From Saccopteryx bilineata (lineage: Eukaryota > Chordata > Mammalia > Chiroptera > Emballonuridae): 64,000 nt of DNA. The translations under genes were made by a program, and so were the position numbers. Numbering within the stretch: the stretch's first letter is position 1; every line of letters begins with the position of its first letter. The stretch is taken from positions 45,808,113 through 45,872,112 of the forward strand of contig NC_089496.1 of the NCBI RefSeq assembly GCF_036850765.1. Direction: 5' to 3'. Below the pieces are notes generated by a model. It did no database searches and was not told where the DNA came from. It was given only the letters and a program-made list of their open reading frames with translations. Shown here in pieces: positions 36,365 to 49,099 of this stretch.

Positions 36365-38104
36365 CTTAAGGTCACTTTATTAGTAAGTAGAGAAACCGGA
36401 GTCTAACTAACCCTGGTTTCTTTTTCTTCAAAGCCAGTACCCCCCCCCCCCCTTAATCATGCCATCATACCTCCTACACTACGAGCTACCCTGTGTTAAG
36501 CCCTACCACACACCCTCTCTGTGCTGGAAGGTTAATGTTATATGGTTTCACCGAATCATCTTGCAAGATGGGAGAATTGGCTCCATGTTCCGGGGAAGGA
36601 AACTGAGGTTTAGAGAGGTTGAATTGTTCCACAATGGTATGTTCACTGAAATTCAATGAATGTTTAGAACCAACCATCCTGAACTTCCCCACCGAAACAC
36701 AGAAGGAGTTTCTATAACATGCATTTAAAGACTTTGGGTTTTTCAACATAGCAGAGTGTCTGCATTTATTTTGAGCACATGGTCATTTAAAATTATACCC
36801 GGAGACAGCTCACCTGATGTCGACGCCTCGGAACGGACGGGGAGTTGGTGCCGACCGCCAGGCCTGCTGCAGAAAGTGGAGACGGTCCACTGAGACGCGG
36901 CCCAGGGAGCTCACTGGACGGGGCAGGGGAGGTGGCTGCTGGACGCGCCTATCAGCGGAAAAGCGGGCAGGGGTCAGTGAGAGAAGCGGGAACTCACGAC
37001 AGAAGGGTTATGTTTACGACTCCTAACTGATTTGCTGGAAATAAGGACAGGAGTCGGTCTTGAGCAAGGATAACTCAATCTTAATTTCAAGCTCTTCCTC
37101 TTGCTTAATATATGAACAACCTACTTTTCCTCATTCGACCTAGACTTTCTATGAAGCAGTTTGGGGCAGAGTTTGGGTTCCTAACCACACACCTACCGGT
37201 TAGTCCCTACTTTGGAAGCACGGGGAGGTCTAGGTCCTTCACTAATCTCTGTAAATTAAGGCGATGAAATTCAAGTGAAATATTCTTAAATGTCACTTAC
37301 AAAAAATACCGGGGGGAAAATCTAGATGCCGCCTCCGTGGCTTCATAAGTCACTCTAGCTAGGCCGTGGACCCTGTCCTGGGCTGAGGCCACCTGCGTTG
37401 CCATTCCCTGAGAGGGTTTGTAGCGGAGCGAAGATCATTTGCTCAGCTGTAAATCCTCTATTCTGGGCACTATGTAAGTATTTCAGAGGGACATTTTGGT
37501 TCACACGCCAATGTTTATCTTTAAAGAAGAGTGAGCAAAAATAGAATTTGGTTTTTAACAATTTGAAGCCAAGAGAAAGTGAGAGGTGATGATGGACTTG
37601 GGGGGAAGAGGGCCCGACAGGCGTGGCGTGCTGTCACCGGGACCTTAACTGTGTGCTGGTTGCTGCTGTTCTGAGTGCTTTCGGGTTCCTTCTCATAAAA
37701 CAAACAAACCACAGTATACATGTGTAAGGCAGATGCTACTATCACCCCCGTTTCAGAGATTAGGAAACTGAGAAAGAGAAAGATTAAGCAGCATGTCCAA
37801 TGTCACCTAGCTGGTCAGTGGTAGAGCTGGGATTTGAACCCAGGTAAGCCTAACGCCGAACCAGACACTGGCTCTATATTATGCTGTGAAGGAAATAAGA
37901 CCCCTGTAGCATCCTAGGGTCCCCTTCACTGAAGACAATTTTATTTTGCAAGAAACCCATAGGAAAAAGTCCCGAGGACTCACTCTTTCTGGCCTCACCT
38001 GACCCGCGGCTGACTTGCGCCAATTGTCTAGGAGACTTCGTGTCGACTTTGAACAGACTAAAAATTCACAGGCTACTCTGGCTGTGTTTTGGCCCCTCTA
38101 GCAA
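36365..38104. other. Intronic sequence with a MIR and duplicate block D
   Basis: A poly-C run of about 13 lies near 36440. Duplicate block D is at 37145-37182. A MIR in minus orientation is at 37730-37865 ('aggaaactgagaaagag', 'cacctagctggtcagtgg', 'gggatttgaacccagg'). A CpG-containing stretch at 36815-37000 has no recognised origin. Confidence 0.55.
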
Positions 38105-38320
38105 TGTGTCAGAGCATTGGAAAGAGCACTGAACCTGGAGTTCGAAGGCTTGTTCAAGCTTCACCCATCAGTGGCTACTGGAACCTTGGATTTACCTACC
38201 TACCTACCTACCTACCTACCTACTTACTTAAATAGTTGAATATGGTTTAAGTAGGCAATAGTAATACTTCTCTCTACTTCTCAAGGTAATCATGAGGTAA
38301 AATGAGAACGTCTTCTTTGT
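38105..38320 (+). repeat. MIR-like fragment containing a (CCTA)n expansion
   Basis: 'agagcattggaaagagcactgaacctggag' and the later 'aatacttctctctacttctcaagg' suit a MIR. Between them a TACC run of about nine units (38192-38230) has expanded. Confidence 0.6.
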
Positions 38321-39054
38321 AAATAAATTCTAAAAACTCTTCTAGAGTTGACAGAGAATGAGAGAAAAGGGTGAAGTCCAACATCATCATAATTGAGAGA
38401 CCCTTATAAACTTTAAAGAGAGCTTTATGTCATGTTTTCCCCTAGACATCTCTGGGCTGAGCTTGAACTGTTTTAGTCTCTTTGGAACTAAGGAGAAAAT
38501 TTACCTTTGGATTTTAATTTCCTTTTAAATCAAATCCCAGTGTTCAAAACCAGGAGATTTTGACACAGACAGCAGCATGGCAGGTGTTCTGGCCTGCCTG
38601 AAAATGCTTGCAGCTACTTGAAATAACAAGTCTATAATAATACGTTGGCAGTGGTCAAGATATATTTACACCCCTCCTTTGCAAACAGCATTTCAAACCA
38701 TTTCCTTCTAAGCATAGCTTTAGTATAGCCTACAAGTTGTGATGTATTGTATTTTTATCATCCAATTAAAATATTCTCTAATTTTCACTGGGATATCATG
38801 TTTAACCTACCAGTTATTTAGAAACATGATATTTCAATTTAAAATATTTGGGAATATTTTAGTCATCTTTTTGTTATTGATTCTGGCTCATTTACTACGA
38901 TCAGGGAAAATATTCTGTGTGATTTTAATTCTTTGAAATTGCCTGAGACACTTTTTACGGCTTGAAATTAATGACCTGCTGTTACATTTTATGTTGACAG
39001 TTTTACTCTGACATCTTTTAGTACTCCTACAGGAAGAGTTATTTTACACATCAC
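38321..39054. other. Unique intronic sequence
   Basis: A+T-rich, no recognised feature. Confidence 0.5.
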
Positions 39055-39600
39055 TGACAAGTTGCTTGTCTGTGCCTCAGTTTCCTTATCTATAAAATAG
39101 AGATAGTCACGGTATCTTCCTCAAAGAGGTCTTACAAGCATTAAATTTAGTAAATTTTTTTTTGTATTTTTTGAAGTTGGAAACAGGGAGGCAGTCAGAC
39201 AGACTCCCGCATGCGCCGGACCGGGATCCACCTGGCACGCCCACCAGGGGGCAATGCTCTACCCATCTGGGGCGTCGCTCTGTTGCAACCAGAGCCATTC
39301 TAGCACCTGAGGCAGAGGCCATGGAGCCATCCTCAGTGCCCGGGCCAACTTTGCTCCAATGGAGCCTTGGCTGCGGGAGAGGAAGAGAGAGACAAAGAGG
39401 AAGGAGAGGGGGAAGGAGTGGAGAAGCAGATGGGTGCTTCTCCTGTGTGCCCTGGCCGGGAATCGAACCCGAGACTCCTGCACTCCAGGCCGATGCTCTA
39501 CCACTGAGCCAACTGGCCAGGGCCAAATTTAGTAATATATTAAAAGTTATTTGAACAGTACCTGGCACATAGTAAGTACTTAGTAAATGTTACCTATTAT
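39055..39600 (+). repeat. MIR split by a long SINE
   Basis: The MIR runs from 'gcctcagtttccttatctataaaatag' (39076) to the TSD at 39143. It resumes at 39536 with 'gaacagtacctggcacatagtaagtac'. Confidence 0.75.
39154..39524 (-). mobile_element. Long tRNA-derived SINE, full length, with TSD
   Basis: Perfect 11-bp duplication AAATTTAGTAA (39143-39153, 39525-39535). The minus strand begins 'ggccctggccagttggctcagtgg' with A and B boxes, and ends with a poly-A. It has a single copy of the internal cagggg/gctct motif, so it is the shorter subfamily. Confidence 0.95.
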
Positions 39601-42084
39601 TAATTAATTAATTAATATTATCGCTCATTATTTTGGATCTAATATGCATCCCTTGCCTTGTGATTAGCCCACCTTGCCTGTCTGCTCTCAATTGCTGCTA
39701 AACTGTGAGGCGCATGTCTTAAATATCATTTTTAAGTCTTACGGCATTTCCAAGAGGTAGGCACTATGTATTATTATGCATGTTTTACAAATAAGGTGAT
39801 TAAGGTACAAACTAGGTAAGAAACTTGAAGACTGTATTTCTCAAGATAGTAGCAATAGCCCATCCTATAGTTTCCCTCCTATAGTCCTAGCTCAAATTTT
39901 ATTCCATACAAATGAAAGAAGCGATTATTTTGCAATCAAGTGCTTCTGCGGTTGGCATCGCTGTCAGGTGTTCCCTGTGGATAGGTCTGTTCCCCAGTCA
40001 GTAGGTCAGCCTCACCTCAGCCTCTCAGTTACAGTCTGAGTAAAAGGCAGAGTCCCAGAGAGCTGAAAATATGCCCAGCTTCCCAGCCCTCAGCATCCTC
40101 CAAAGGCAAAATCCACCATCGTCACCTGGTGGGAACTCGGCAAATGGCAGTTGCTGGACTGTCATGGTATCAGTTCTGAAAATAAGCACAGACATTTTTG
40201 GTTACCAGTCCACCGACACCCAGGTCATAAAGCCAGTGAGATCAACATTCTTGCCCATTCATCGGGCATAAACTGTTATGGCTGCTTCCAGGGACGCATG
40301 GTACTCCTGTAATGGGGGGTCTTTCAGGGAAGTCTGACATCAAGCCTAGAGTCTTGAGAGAGGCCAGTTTGTATTTTTAAGAAACATTGAAGGCTTTAGC
40401 ATATTTTATAAGGGGCAGTTACAAAACCATATTGCTGCCAGTTTCTCAGCCTGTGTTTATAATATAGAGCACCTGGTCTCTTGCTTAGTGTGATTTCAAA
40501 GGGGCTGCTATAATTTCTCTGATCCTAAATTTCCTTGGATGTCTTGTATTTGCAGAATTTTATTCCTTAGTTCCTTTAATGTGCCACCTTGATACTTTAT
40601 TTATTGGTTCTAATCTACAACCCTTTGGGAAAGATAACATTAAGTTTCATTAATTGTTCATACTGTGGGTGAATGAGTTTATTAGGTTGGCCCCTGAGAG
40701 CGTGTATTGGTTTTAGATTGAGGAGGGGCAGTGGGAGGCGGGACTGTGAGTGTGATGGGCATCTGGGCGTGGCAGTAGTGGATGAAAGAGTCCTGTAGTC
40801 AGAGAGCGTGGGAGGCTTTATGTTTGGCCTGGGGCTCCACTCCACACATCCTCTAACCGCACGTGCAAATGCCATTTAATTAGATAATGGTTGTAAGCCT
40901 TTAGCCATAACAGAATTCTGTTTATTAAAAATCGTTTTATTTTTCTGGTTCTTCAATTGGTCACACATTTGTATTTCTTCCGGGGCTTAGGCAGCTCTGA
41001 TGCTTGTATCTGCTGTTGATGGCAAAAGAAGAGTTTGCAAACAGGAAAGTAAGGTCAAATTTACGAATGTCAGAAAGAACTGAAACGGTGAGAGACACCC
41101 ACGGCTCTTCAGCCCAGCTGCGGTTCTCTCTGCCATGATACTCCTGGGCATATGGAGACTGTCTCTTCGTGGACCCCTCCACCACCACCCCCAACTGAGC
41201 CCAGCCGGCAGATGAACTGATGCTGTTCATCCTTTCCTGAAAACAGGCATGCTGATGCCCAGGACGTGGTGAATGCTTGCGGCTATCGCTTCTTTAATGT
41301 GCCTTCCAAGCAGAGAGCTGTATTTCTATTTCCAAACCGTCAATGCTAGTTGTACCTATTCTTAAAACTCCACGGCTTAATGAAATAATGTATACATGAA
41401 TAAAATATGAGCATGAACAAGATCTAATTTGAATGCTTGTAAAGACTTAATTTAGGAGAATCTCTCAGAAATGCTATCAAATTAAGTATGGGCAAGAACG
41501 TAAGTGATGGTGAATATATTTGTAGAAATACAGACAGGTTCTGCATTCAGATTTCTTCTCAAATGATCTTTAAGTTTTTGTTCTCCTGTTAAAGGTCTAA
41601 AACTAGAAATTATTGGCTGGATATCCGAGATGTAGTTATGCACGAGAGAGCATGCAGAGCTCAGCAGTAGAGGCCCGCTCCGAAAAGGCACTGGTCGTCC
41701 ACCAGAAGGTCGACAGTGCGTGAGCATTCATACATTTTAAGTTAACAAGATCTTTAGAGTATACACCTATTATTTGTATGGTCCTTCCCTCTTTGTGTGA
41801 CTCTTTAGCAAATCATCTAAACATTGTCTCCATGGCTTCTACTACAGTTAAAAATGTCCCTGTTCTTCTTTGTGTTGAACTGAAAGGTTAGTGTCATGCT
41901 GACTGTTTTTTCTAGTTTCTTCTGAGAGTCTTACTGTACATCCATGATTCTTCAGTTCATTGGTTTCTCTCTTAGGGCTGGTTTTAGGTTTAGCCTTGAT
42001 TATCAAATACACTTATTTGCTGCTAAAGGAAGATAATAATGCTGCTGATGCTTTAATAGCAGGCATGTTTGACAAGGGCATTCT
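39601..42084. other. Unique intronic sequence
   Basis: A short ATTA run lies at 39600-39618. Nothing else is recognised. Confidence 0.5.
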
Positions 42085-42265
42085 TTGTATCTAGCCACTT
42101 TCGTAAACATTTAATCAGCATTATCTCACTTAACCCTCCCAACAACCAAGAGTAGGCATCATTATTGTCTCTGTTTTATAGATGACTGAGACGTAGAAAG
42201 GGAAAGTAGTTGGCCCAAAGTAACGCAGTTCGTACACAGGAGAGCCAGATTCTAACCCAAACTGA
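42085..42265 (-). repeat. MIR SINE fragment
   Basis: Inverted MIR order: 'attatctcacttaaccctccc', 'gttttatagatgactgagac', 'ggcccaaagtaacgcag'. Confidence 0.7.
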
Positions 42266-42394
42266 ATCCAGACCTTGTACTCGTAACCTTTGTGCTATTT
42301 ATTTTGAAATATCTTAAGTCGTTTTGACTGCTTATTATGTTTATGGCTACTTTGGGGAGGCAGGGATTCTGGGGAGCAAAACTTGACTGCCTGC

Positions 42395-42870
42395 CAACGT
42401 TCCTTTTATGTCTAGAAGGTGATTAAAACACTGGTTGTTTCAGGCACGGTGTGATCTGTGAGTAATTCTGTTGAATCTCGAGCGAGAGACAGCGTGGACT
42501 GGGTAGCACTTGGCACTTCTGGCCAATAATCATTAATGCAGACGGGTGTGGCGTGTGCGTGTGCGGGCACATGTGTGTATATGTGTCCCCTCTCCCCGCT
42601 GTTCACTTGTGCCACTGTGCTTTTAACTGCTGTTAAGATAAGGAGTAATGTCCCTGCAGCTGTACATAATAGTGTTGTAATTCCATCAAGGGGCTTTGAT
42701 AACTTCATAAACCCCGACAGAAAAGCTTGAGTGGATTTTCATGTCACCATAACACCGAGATGGAATTACAGACTTAATTTACTGGGTGTACATTTTGGGG
42801 GGTATATTACTTAATGTTAAATCCTGTTAAAAACAAATCAGCTGATGCCATCTGGCTATTACCATTTCAC
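42395..42870. promoter_or_regulatory. Candidate conserved enhancer-like segment
   Basis: A repeat-free stretch with homeodomain and GATA-like words: CCAATAATCATTAATG, TTAAGATAAGG, CTTTGATAAC, AGACTTAATTTACTGG and AATCAGCTGATG, which has an E-box-like core. A GT/GC tract at 42545-42585 interrupts it. Only cross-species alignment can confirm it. Confidence 0.3.
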
Positions 42871-43178
42871 GATGGCACCCCCAACCCCCAATTTTGGATC
42901 TTTGTTCTCCTGCTTCTTCTAATTATTATTTTCTTCATTGTCATAATTATCCAGATCATCAGGATGAATGTCCTGTATCCAGATGACTCTTTTTTAGTTT
43001 GCAGAGTGTTTTCTCATATACGTTCCTGTCAGCTTTCTAAGAACCTTAATACTTACTTTCTTCCTCTTCCTTGGAACATCTGAAATTTAACTATTTGTGT
43101 TATTTGGGACAAATGTCTGTTAGCTGGTCTGAAAGAATAGAAGCGATATGTATGTGCACATTAAAAATATTTAGACAG

Positions 43179-43547
43179 GCCCTGGCCGGTTGGCTCAGTG
43201 GTAGAGCGTCGGCCTGGCGTGCAGGGGTCCCGGGTTCGATTCCCAGCCAGGACACACAGGAGAGGCGCCCATCTGCTTCTCCACCCCTCCCCCTCTCCTT
43301 CCTCTCTGTCTCTCTCTTCCCCTCCCGCAGCCAAGGCTCCATTGGAGCAAAGATGGCCCAGGCGCTGGGGATGGCTCCTTGGCCTCTGCCCCAGGCGCTA
43401 GAGTGGCTCTGGTCAAGATGGAGCAACGCCCCGGAGGGGCAGAGCATCGCCCCCTGGTGGGCGTGCCAGGTGGATCCCGGTCGGGCGCATGTGGGAGTCT
43501 GTCTGACTGTCTCTCCCCGTTTCCAGCTTCGGAAAAATACAAAAAAA
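43179..43547 (+). mobile_element. Long tRNA-derived SINE, full length, with TSD
   Basis: The 15-bp duplication AAAATATTTAGACAG lies at 43164-43178 and 43548-43562. The head is tRNA-like with A box TGGCTCAGTGG (43190-43200) and B box GGTTCGATTCC (43232-43242). The tail is AAAAATACAAAAAAAAA. It has one internal cagagcatcgccccctggtgg motif. The frames across it (43071-43664 and its antisense partner) are SINE artefacts. Confidence 0.96.
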
Positions 43548-43562
43548 AAAATATTTAGACAG

Positions 43563-44299
43563 TGCAGGTGTTCTTTTCCCATAGTGCCTCTCCCCCAGGT
43601 GAGCCTGTCAGTAGTTTCTTTTATACCCCTCCCTAAGATTTTAGTCATACGTCATAGTTCATAGCATCCCAGAATAAAGCGTTCTGCACTCGTTTGCCCG
43701 TTCATCCATTTCTCTACCCATCTCTCCTTCTTTATTTATCGGAATAAAATGATCTGCCCCATGCTATTTTAAAATACTGACTCTATGCCTTTCCACATTA
43801 CAAAGAACTTTCGATCATTCGTTGTAACCTCCACATACCAAGGTCAGTCGTGTAAAAGTCTGTTTTCCAAATACGATTTTAGATCCCAAAACGTGTAAGG
43901 AGGAGAGACCACAGGTTGAGGACAGAGACTTTCATTCGCCAGATCTTGTCAGGACAGACCTCCATCTAATCCATTGAAGACAAAAGTACATCAATTGATT
44001 TTTTTTGTTTTTGTTTTTGGAAATGACTTCCTACATTCCGTGTTTAATATAAAAGTAGAACATTCTAAAAGTGTCCTGCAATGCTAACACTCCTGTGTGG
44101 CTGGGAGGAGTTGAGACAGGGGCTGGACATGGTGTTCAGGAAGGTGCTCTGAACCAGCTTCCTGGACACTAGTATAGAACCTTGACCATTTCTGGGCCGC
44201 CATTTTATTTCTTGAGGTGTGGAGAGGTTCATTTATCTAGGCCACAGTTTCTCCATCTGCAACCTAGGGCAGTTTGGTAGATGTGAAAGAGGCTGAATG
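43563..44299. other. Unique intronic sequence
   Basis: No gene or repeat recognised. Confidence 0.5.
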
Positions 44300-44870
44300 A
44301 GTTTAGAGAGTGGGCTCAGTTTGAATCCCGGCTCCGTGATTCACCATGTTGGGTCAGTTATTTTATTTATTTATTTTTCATTTTTCTGAAGCTGGAAACA
44401 GGGAGAGACAGTCAGACAGACTCCTGCATGTGCCCGACCGGGATCCACCCGGCACGCCCACCAGGGGCGACGCTCTGCCCACCAGGGGGCGATGCTCTGC
44501 CCATCCTGGGCGTCGCCATGTTGCAACCAGAGCCACTCTAGCGCCTGAGGCAGAGGCCACAGAGCCATCCCCAGCGCCCGGGCCATCTTTGCTCCAATGG
44601 AGCCTTGGTTGCGGGAGGGGAAGAGAGAGACAGAGAGGAAAGCGCGGCGGAGGGGTGGAGAAGCAAATGGGCGCTTCTCTTGTGTGCCCTTGCCGGGAAT
44701 CGAACCCGGGTCCTCTGCACACAAGGCCAACGCTCTACTGCTGAGCCAACCGGCCAGGGCAGGGTCAGTTATTTAACCCACCAGAGCTCGGCTTTCTCAC
44801 CTGTAAAATGAGACTAGTCATGTTTACTTCATATGAGTGCCTTGGTCATTAAATGAGGTGATTATTTTTG
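44300..44870 (+). repeat. MIR split by a long SINE
   Basis: The left part contains 'gggctcagtttgaatcccggctccgtgattcacc'. The right part (44775 on) contains 'cggctttctcacctgtaaaatgagac' and 'attaaatgaggtgatta'. Confidence 0.75.
44364..44760 (-). mobile_element. Long tRNA-derived SINE, duplicated-motif subfamily, with TSD
   Basis: 13-bp duplication GGGTCAGTTATTT (44351-44363, 44762-44774). The minus-strand head is 'gccctggccggttggctcagcagtagagcg' and the tail is A-rich with TAAA units. It carries two copies of the internal 'ccaccagggg.cgacgctctgccc' motif (about 44458-44505). Confidence 0.95.
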
Positions 44871-46734
44871 TCTTGATACATGGTGAGTTTTATGAGTATT
44901 CTAGGGCTGCTTCCCAGTCCATAGCTGATGAAGTAACCTCCCTTAGAGGAGGCTGAATTTTTAATGGCTATTGTCTTTTCAGAACTTAGCATTTATTGTT
45001 GTCCCATAGATTGCAAACATCTTGTGTAACGAAATTGATTGTGAAATGTGACACTTGGTGGGTTCTTGGTAATCCGGCATGGTTCAGAGACCTGTGAACA
45101 TTGGATGTTGTCCTGGAATGCTGGCTATGAGAGGCTTTCAATGAATTAGTGACTTTGGGAGAAAAGTCTACAACTCAGATGTGTGTTCTGACCCGCTTTC
45201 CAAAGCCTTAGCACCCTTTCATTTTTAACAGAATAACAGACTAGATTTCCTATCATGCATGACTTTTTAATTTAACTCTTACTCGGATAGACTTCCTGCG
45301 AGGTTCTATGTACACGGTAAGGCACCGAAGCTTTAGCTGGCTGACACACTCTCCTAGTACATTAAAAAGAATAAAAGCACCACCATATTTTCTTAGGAAA
45401 ACATGTTTCTTTGGAGGACAGGTCTCCTAAGATAAGCAAGTATAATCTGGGGAGACGGACAGGGTAATAATGCCCAGGATCGCCTCTGCACAACCCTGGG
45501 GCACAGAGCTGGCATTCGGAAAGTACACCGTTGTTGTTTCGTTTCCTGCGTCCCCGAGCTGGAAGCAGAGAAGGAAGTGTGGGGGCAGGGCGGACACATC
45601 CATTAACCCAGTTGGTGAGCAGAGGCAGCAAGAGACAATATAAATCTGGGAGCTGCTCTGTGCGGTGAATGCCCCCGCAGGAGCTAGAGGAACAGGCAGA
45701 TTAGCATAATGTAATTGGTTGGCAGGCCTGCCGGGCTCTGCGAGCCTTAGCCATGGGGCGGGGCGGGAGGGAGAGGCAGATAAAGGAATGGGGGGCAGTA
45801 TTTTGTCTGTCACTGTGAAGCGGTTTTCGTTTCAGCACTGCATCCATCAATATTACAGTCCCGAGACAGCCCTCATCAAGTTCTTAAAGTTTCCATTTTT
45901 GAAAAAATGCCTTCCTTCAAAACAAAATCCAAAAGGTCCACTTCACTCCCCCCAACCCTTGCCAAAACCCAAACCAAGAAATAAGACAGAGTGAGTAAGA
46001 AGAACAGAAGAGGTGGTGTGTGCATGTGTGTTGTTGTTGTTTTTTCTCCACCAACTTTTAGGAGCTCTTTCTGGATCCTTTGATGACTGCGCGTTATCTT
46101 TTGACCAGAATGTCTCTGGGGGGTCAGCATTTGTGCAAATTACTTCTTCGCTCACTGCCTACTTGTTGTGCAAGCTGTACTTCATCCTTTCCCAGCAAAG
46201 CTAAAGGATATTTCGTTCCTTCTGCCCCGAGCAGCCCGCCCGCCTGGGCAGAAGGGGACCGGAAGCACTTCCTCGTCCCTGGGACGGACGGCTGCCATGC
46301 TGGGGCTCTTCCGCTGCTCACGCTATTTCCAGAAACGTTCAGAAGTTTAGCAAAAGACCATCCACTGCTGTGCTATATATATTTTCAAAAACTTCTGCTT
46401 TCTTTATCTTTATCCCAATTTCATGTGCTGAGTGGCGTTAATCAACATTGCTAAGTACCTTCTCAGGCCAGGGTAGGGTACTTTGCCACCACCGATCTGG
46501 GAAAGTCCCCTTCTTACTGTATGTACCCCAAGCCTCTCTTCTGTCTTCAGCCTCCACTCCCGTTCTCCTCCCCAACCATCGTCACCCACTCCAATATGTT
46601 AATTATATGTTCTTAAACCTACATATATCCTTGTAAAAAATAGAGGTGTGTGTGTGTGGGGGGGTATGTTAATTGAATGGTAGTGTGCTATAAATCTTCT
46701 GCTATTACTTTTTTTCATACAACACTTTTGAAGA
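44871..46734. other. Intronic sequence, candidate element near 45640-45860
   Basis: No repeat recognised. At 45640-45860 there are AGATTAGCATAATGTAATTGG, a GGGGCGGGGCGGG GC box and AGATAAAGG close together. This could be regulatory, but no transcription start can be supported. Confidence 0.4.
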
Positions 46735-47365
46735 TCTATTCTTGTTGCGGACTTCTTCATTGCTTCTGACTGCGATATAGCATTTCAGAGTATGAATCCA
46801 CTCATTTCATTTATCCGTCACCACAATCAATTTCAGAACATTTTCATCACCTCTGAAAGAAACCTCATGCCCATTAGCCATCACTCACCATCCTGCATGC
46901 CCCCACACCCCCGTCCTAGGCAGCCATAATTTACTTTCTGTCTCTGTGGATTTGTCTACTCTGGATTGTCCACAGAAATGGAATCATATAATATGTGGTC
47001 CTTTGTGATTGACTTCTTTCATTTAGCATAAGGTTTTCAAGGCTTGTACATTTTGTAGCATGTATCAATACTTTTTATGACCAAATAATATTTCATTGTT
47101 TAGAAAGATCACATTGTGTTTGTTCATTGATCAGTCGATGGATCAATTTGGGTTATTTCCACTATTATGAATAATGATGGTATGAACATTTGAGTGCACA
47201 TTTTTATATGGACATAAGTTTTTAACATCTCTTAGGAATATATCTAGGAGTGGAATTGCTGGGTCCTGGGGTCACTCTACATTTAACCTTTTGAAGAACT
47301 GCCAGACTGTCTTCCAAAGTGGTTGCACCATTTTGCTATCCTAACAGTTTGAGGGTTCCAATTCA
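46735..47365 (-). mobile_element. Old LINE-1 (L1M-type) 3' UTR fragment
   Basis: Read on + as the inverse of an L1M 3' region: 'gaatcatataatatgtggtcctttgtg', 'ttcatttagcataaggttttcaagg', 'ggagtggaattgctgggtc', 'gaactgccagactgtcttccaaagtgg'. It is non-coding and diverged. Confidence 0.8.
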
Positions 47366-49099
47366 GGTTTATTCTTGCAAGGACAGAATGCCCTGGGCTG
47401 AAGGTGGCCAAGGCCTGATCATTCAGGGGAGGAGGTGCCTGGAGCTTGAATATGTGAGCTCCAGTCTCTTTATGGTGATAATTCTTGTCTAGCACCACCC
47501 ATTCTACCTTAATAAGCTTAATTTCAGGGTTATTTTACAAACAAGTCTCTGATCAACTGTTTTTCACTGAGGATAACTAAGCTGTGCAGGTAAGGAATCA
47601 GGACACCTGAATTCAATCCCTGATTCTAGCACTTATTCTGTGATCTTGAGTAAATTATCTCAGTCTTGGTTTCTTGTTTTATAAATTACATGCATGCATA
47701 TGGGACCATTCTTGGTGTGGATAGAGCTAGGGCTGGGAAGAAAAGAGGGGCTGGTTGGGGCCCAAAGCTAGAGGTTGAGAGCCCATAGGAGTTGGGAGTT
47801 ATTAATTCAAATGTGAATTTATGTTACGAATATACATTTGTATTCATATGCAAGGTAGGAGGTAGACATATTTGTCAGTTGACTTGTAACTTTAAACTAT
47901 TTAGTCACATGGGACGTAGACCTCCATTTGTGCACCGGCGAATGGAAAAGGGTTAGGTCATGACCACAATCCTGTATGAGGATATGGGCACACATGTCTA
48001 TGCATACTTAATTTCCCTGGGTTGGTCCAGGTTAATTTCCAGAATGACCACGGAAATGCACGCCGGGATCACATATGGTCCCCAGACCCCCGTGTCAGCA
48101 TCATCACTAGTAATTACCCACCTTTCTCCCTTCTGCTCTTCTCATTTCAGTTTGCGTTTCTGTGATTACCAGCAAGTTTCAACATCTCTCCGTATATGTT
48201 TTGGACAGTTGGACTTTCTCTTTTTAAATCCCTATTCATATTTTGTAGTTTGCTATTTCTTTCTTATTTATTCTCAGAATGTATTTATGTTGTGTATATA
48301 TAAAGAGGTAGGGAAAGTGTCAACAACTTTTACATTGTGATGGAGCCAGAAAGAAACAGTAGCTTCCCCAAAAGGTCAGCATTACCTTAAAAAAAAAAAA
48401 CAACCTGTACCCATTTGTATATATATTAGAGAAATATGTGGCAAGTAATCTCCAGTGCAGATCCTCAGGCGTCCACTCCTTAGGTTACATAGGGTCAGAA
48501 TGTGTCTCTCTAGATGGCTGCTTTTAAGTTAAGATTATGTCTTTTTTCCTTTTTAGAAAAGTTTGAGAATGTGTTGCATGAAACTCATGTGAGTGTGGAG
48601 AAGGCCTACCCTTCCCCCTTCCTTCTTTACTCCTGCTCTTAGGAAACATTGTTTACAGGAAGTGGCAAAGATACTGTTGAATATTGCTGGGTATTGCTTT
48701 GCTTGAACTTGTTGGAATGGTGGCGATGGTCAGTGAAGCTGCTTTTGGTGACCATGTCACACCGGCCAGAGCTGGAGGAAGAATTCAGTGAGAGCCCTCT
48801 TCAGTATTCACAAAAATTCTTTTGACATCTCCAAGTTCTACTTTGGGCCATCGTGACTTCTCTAGCCTTCCCTTTTAGAATAGTATCCACTTGAAGTGTT
48901 TGCCTTATCTGTTTTATCTCAGCAGATCAAGAGGCCACAATGTCGCTTTAGATTATATTGCTTCATCCCTTGATAGTGAGTGTGGCAGCTAGGAACTCAC
49001 CCTCATCCAAATTCCACATGCTCTTCAAACCCATCTTTATTTCAGCTTTTTACTGGAAAAGCTCCCTGACTGAGCCAGTCAACAATCATCTCTTTATCC
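47366..49099. other. Intronic sequence with a MIR
   Basis: A MIR in plus orientation is visible at about 47590-47700 ('ttcaatccctgattctagcac', 'tgtgatcttgagtaaattatctcagt'). The frame 47960-48340 has no domain or splice context. Confidence 0.5.

Noticed and set aside
43179..43255. tRNA gene
   Set aside because: It has A and B boxes but is the head of a SINE with a long body, poly-A and target duplication, so it is not a functional tRNA gene.
43071..43664. 197-codon frame and its antisense 182-codon partner
   Set aside because: Both lie mainly in a tRNA-derived SINE. Equivalent frames recur at the other long SINE copies.
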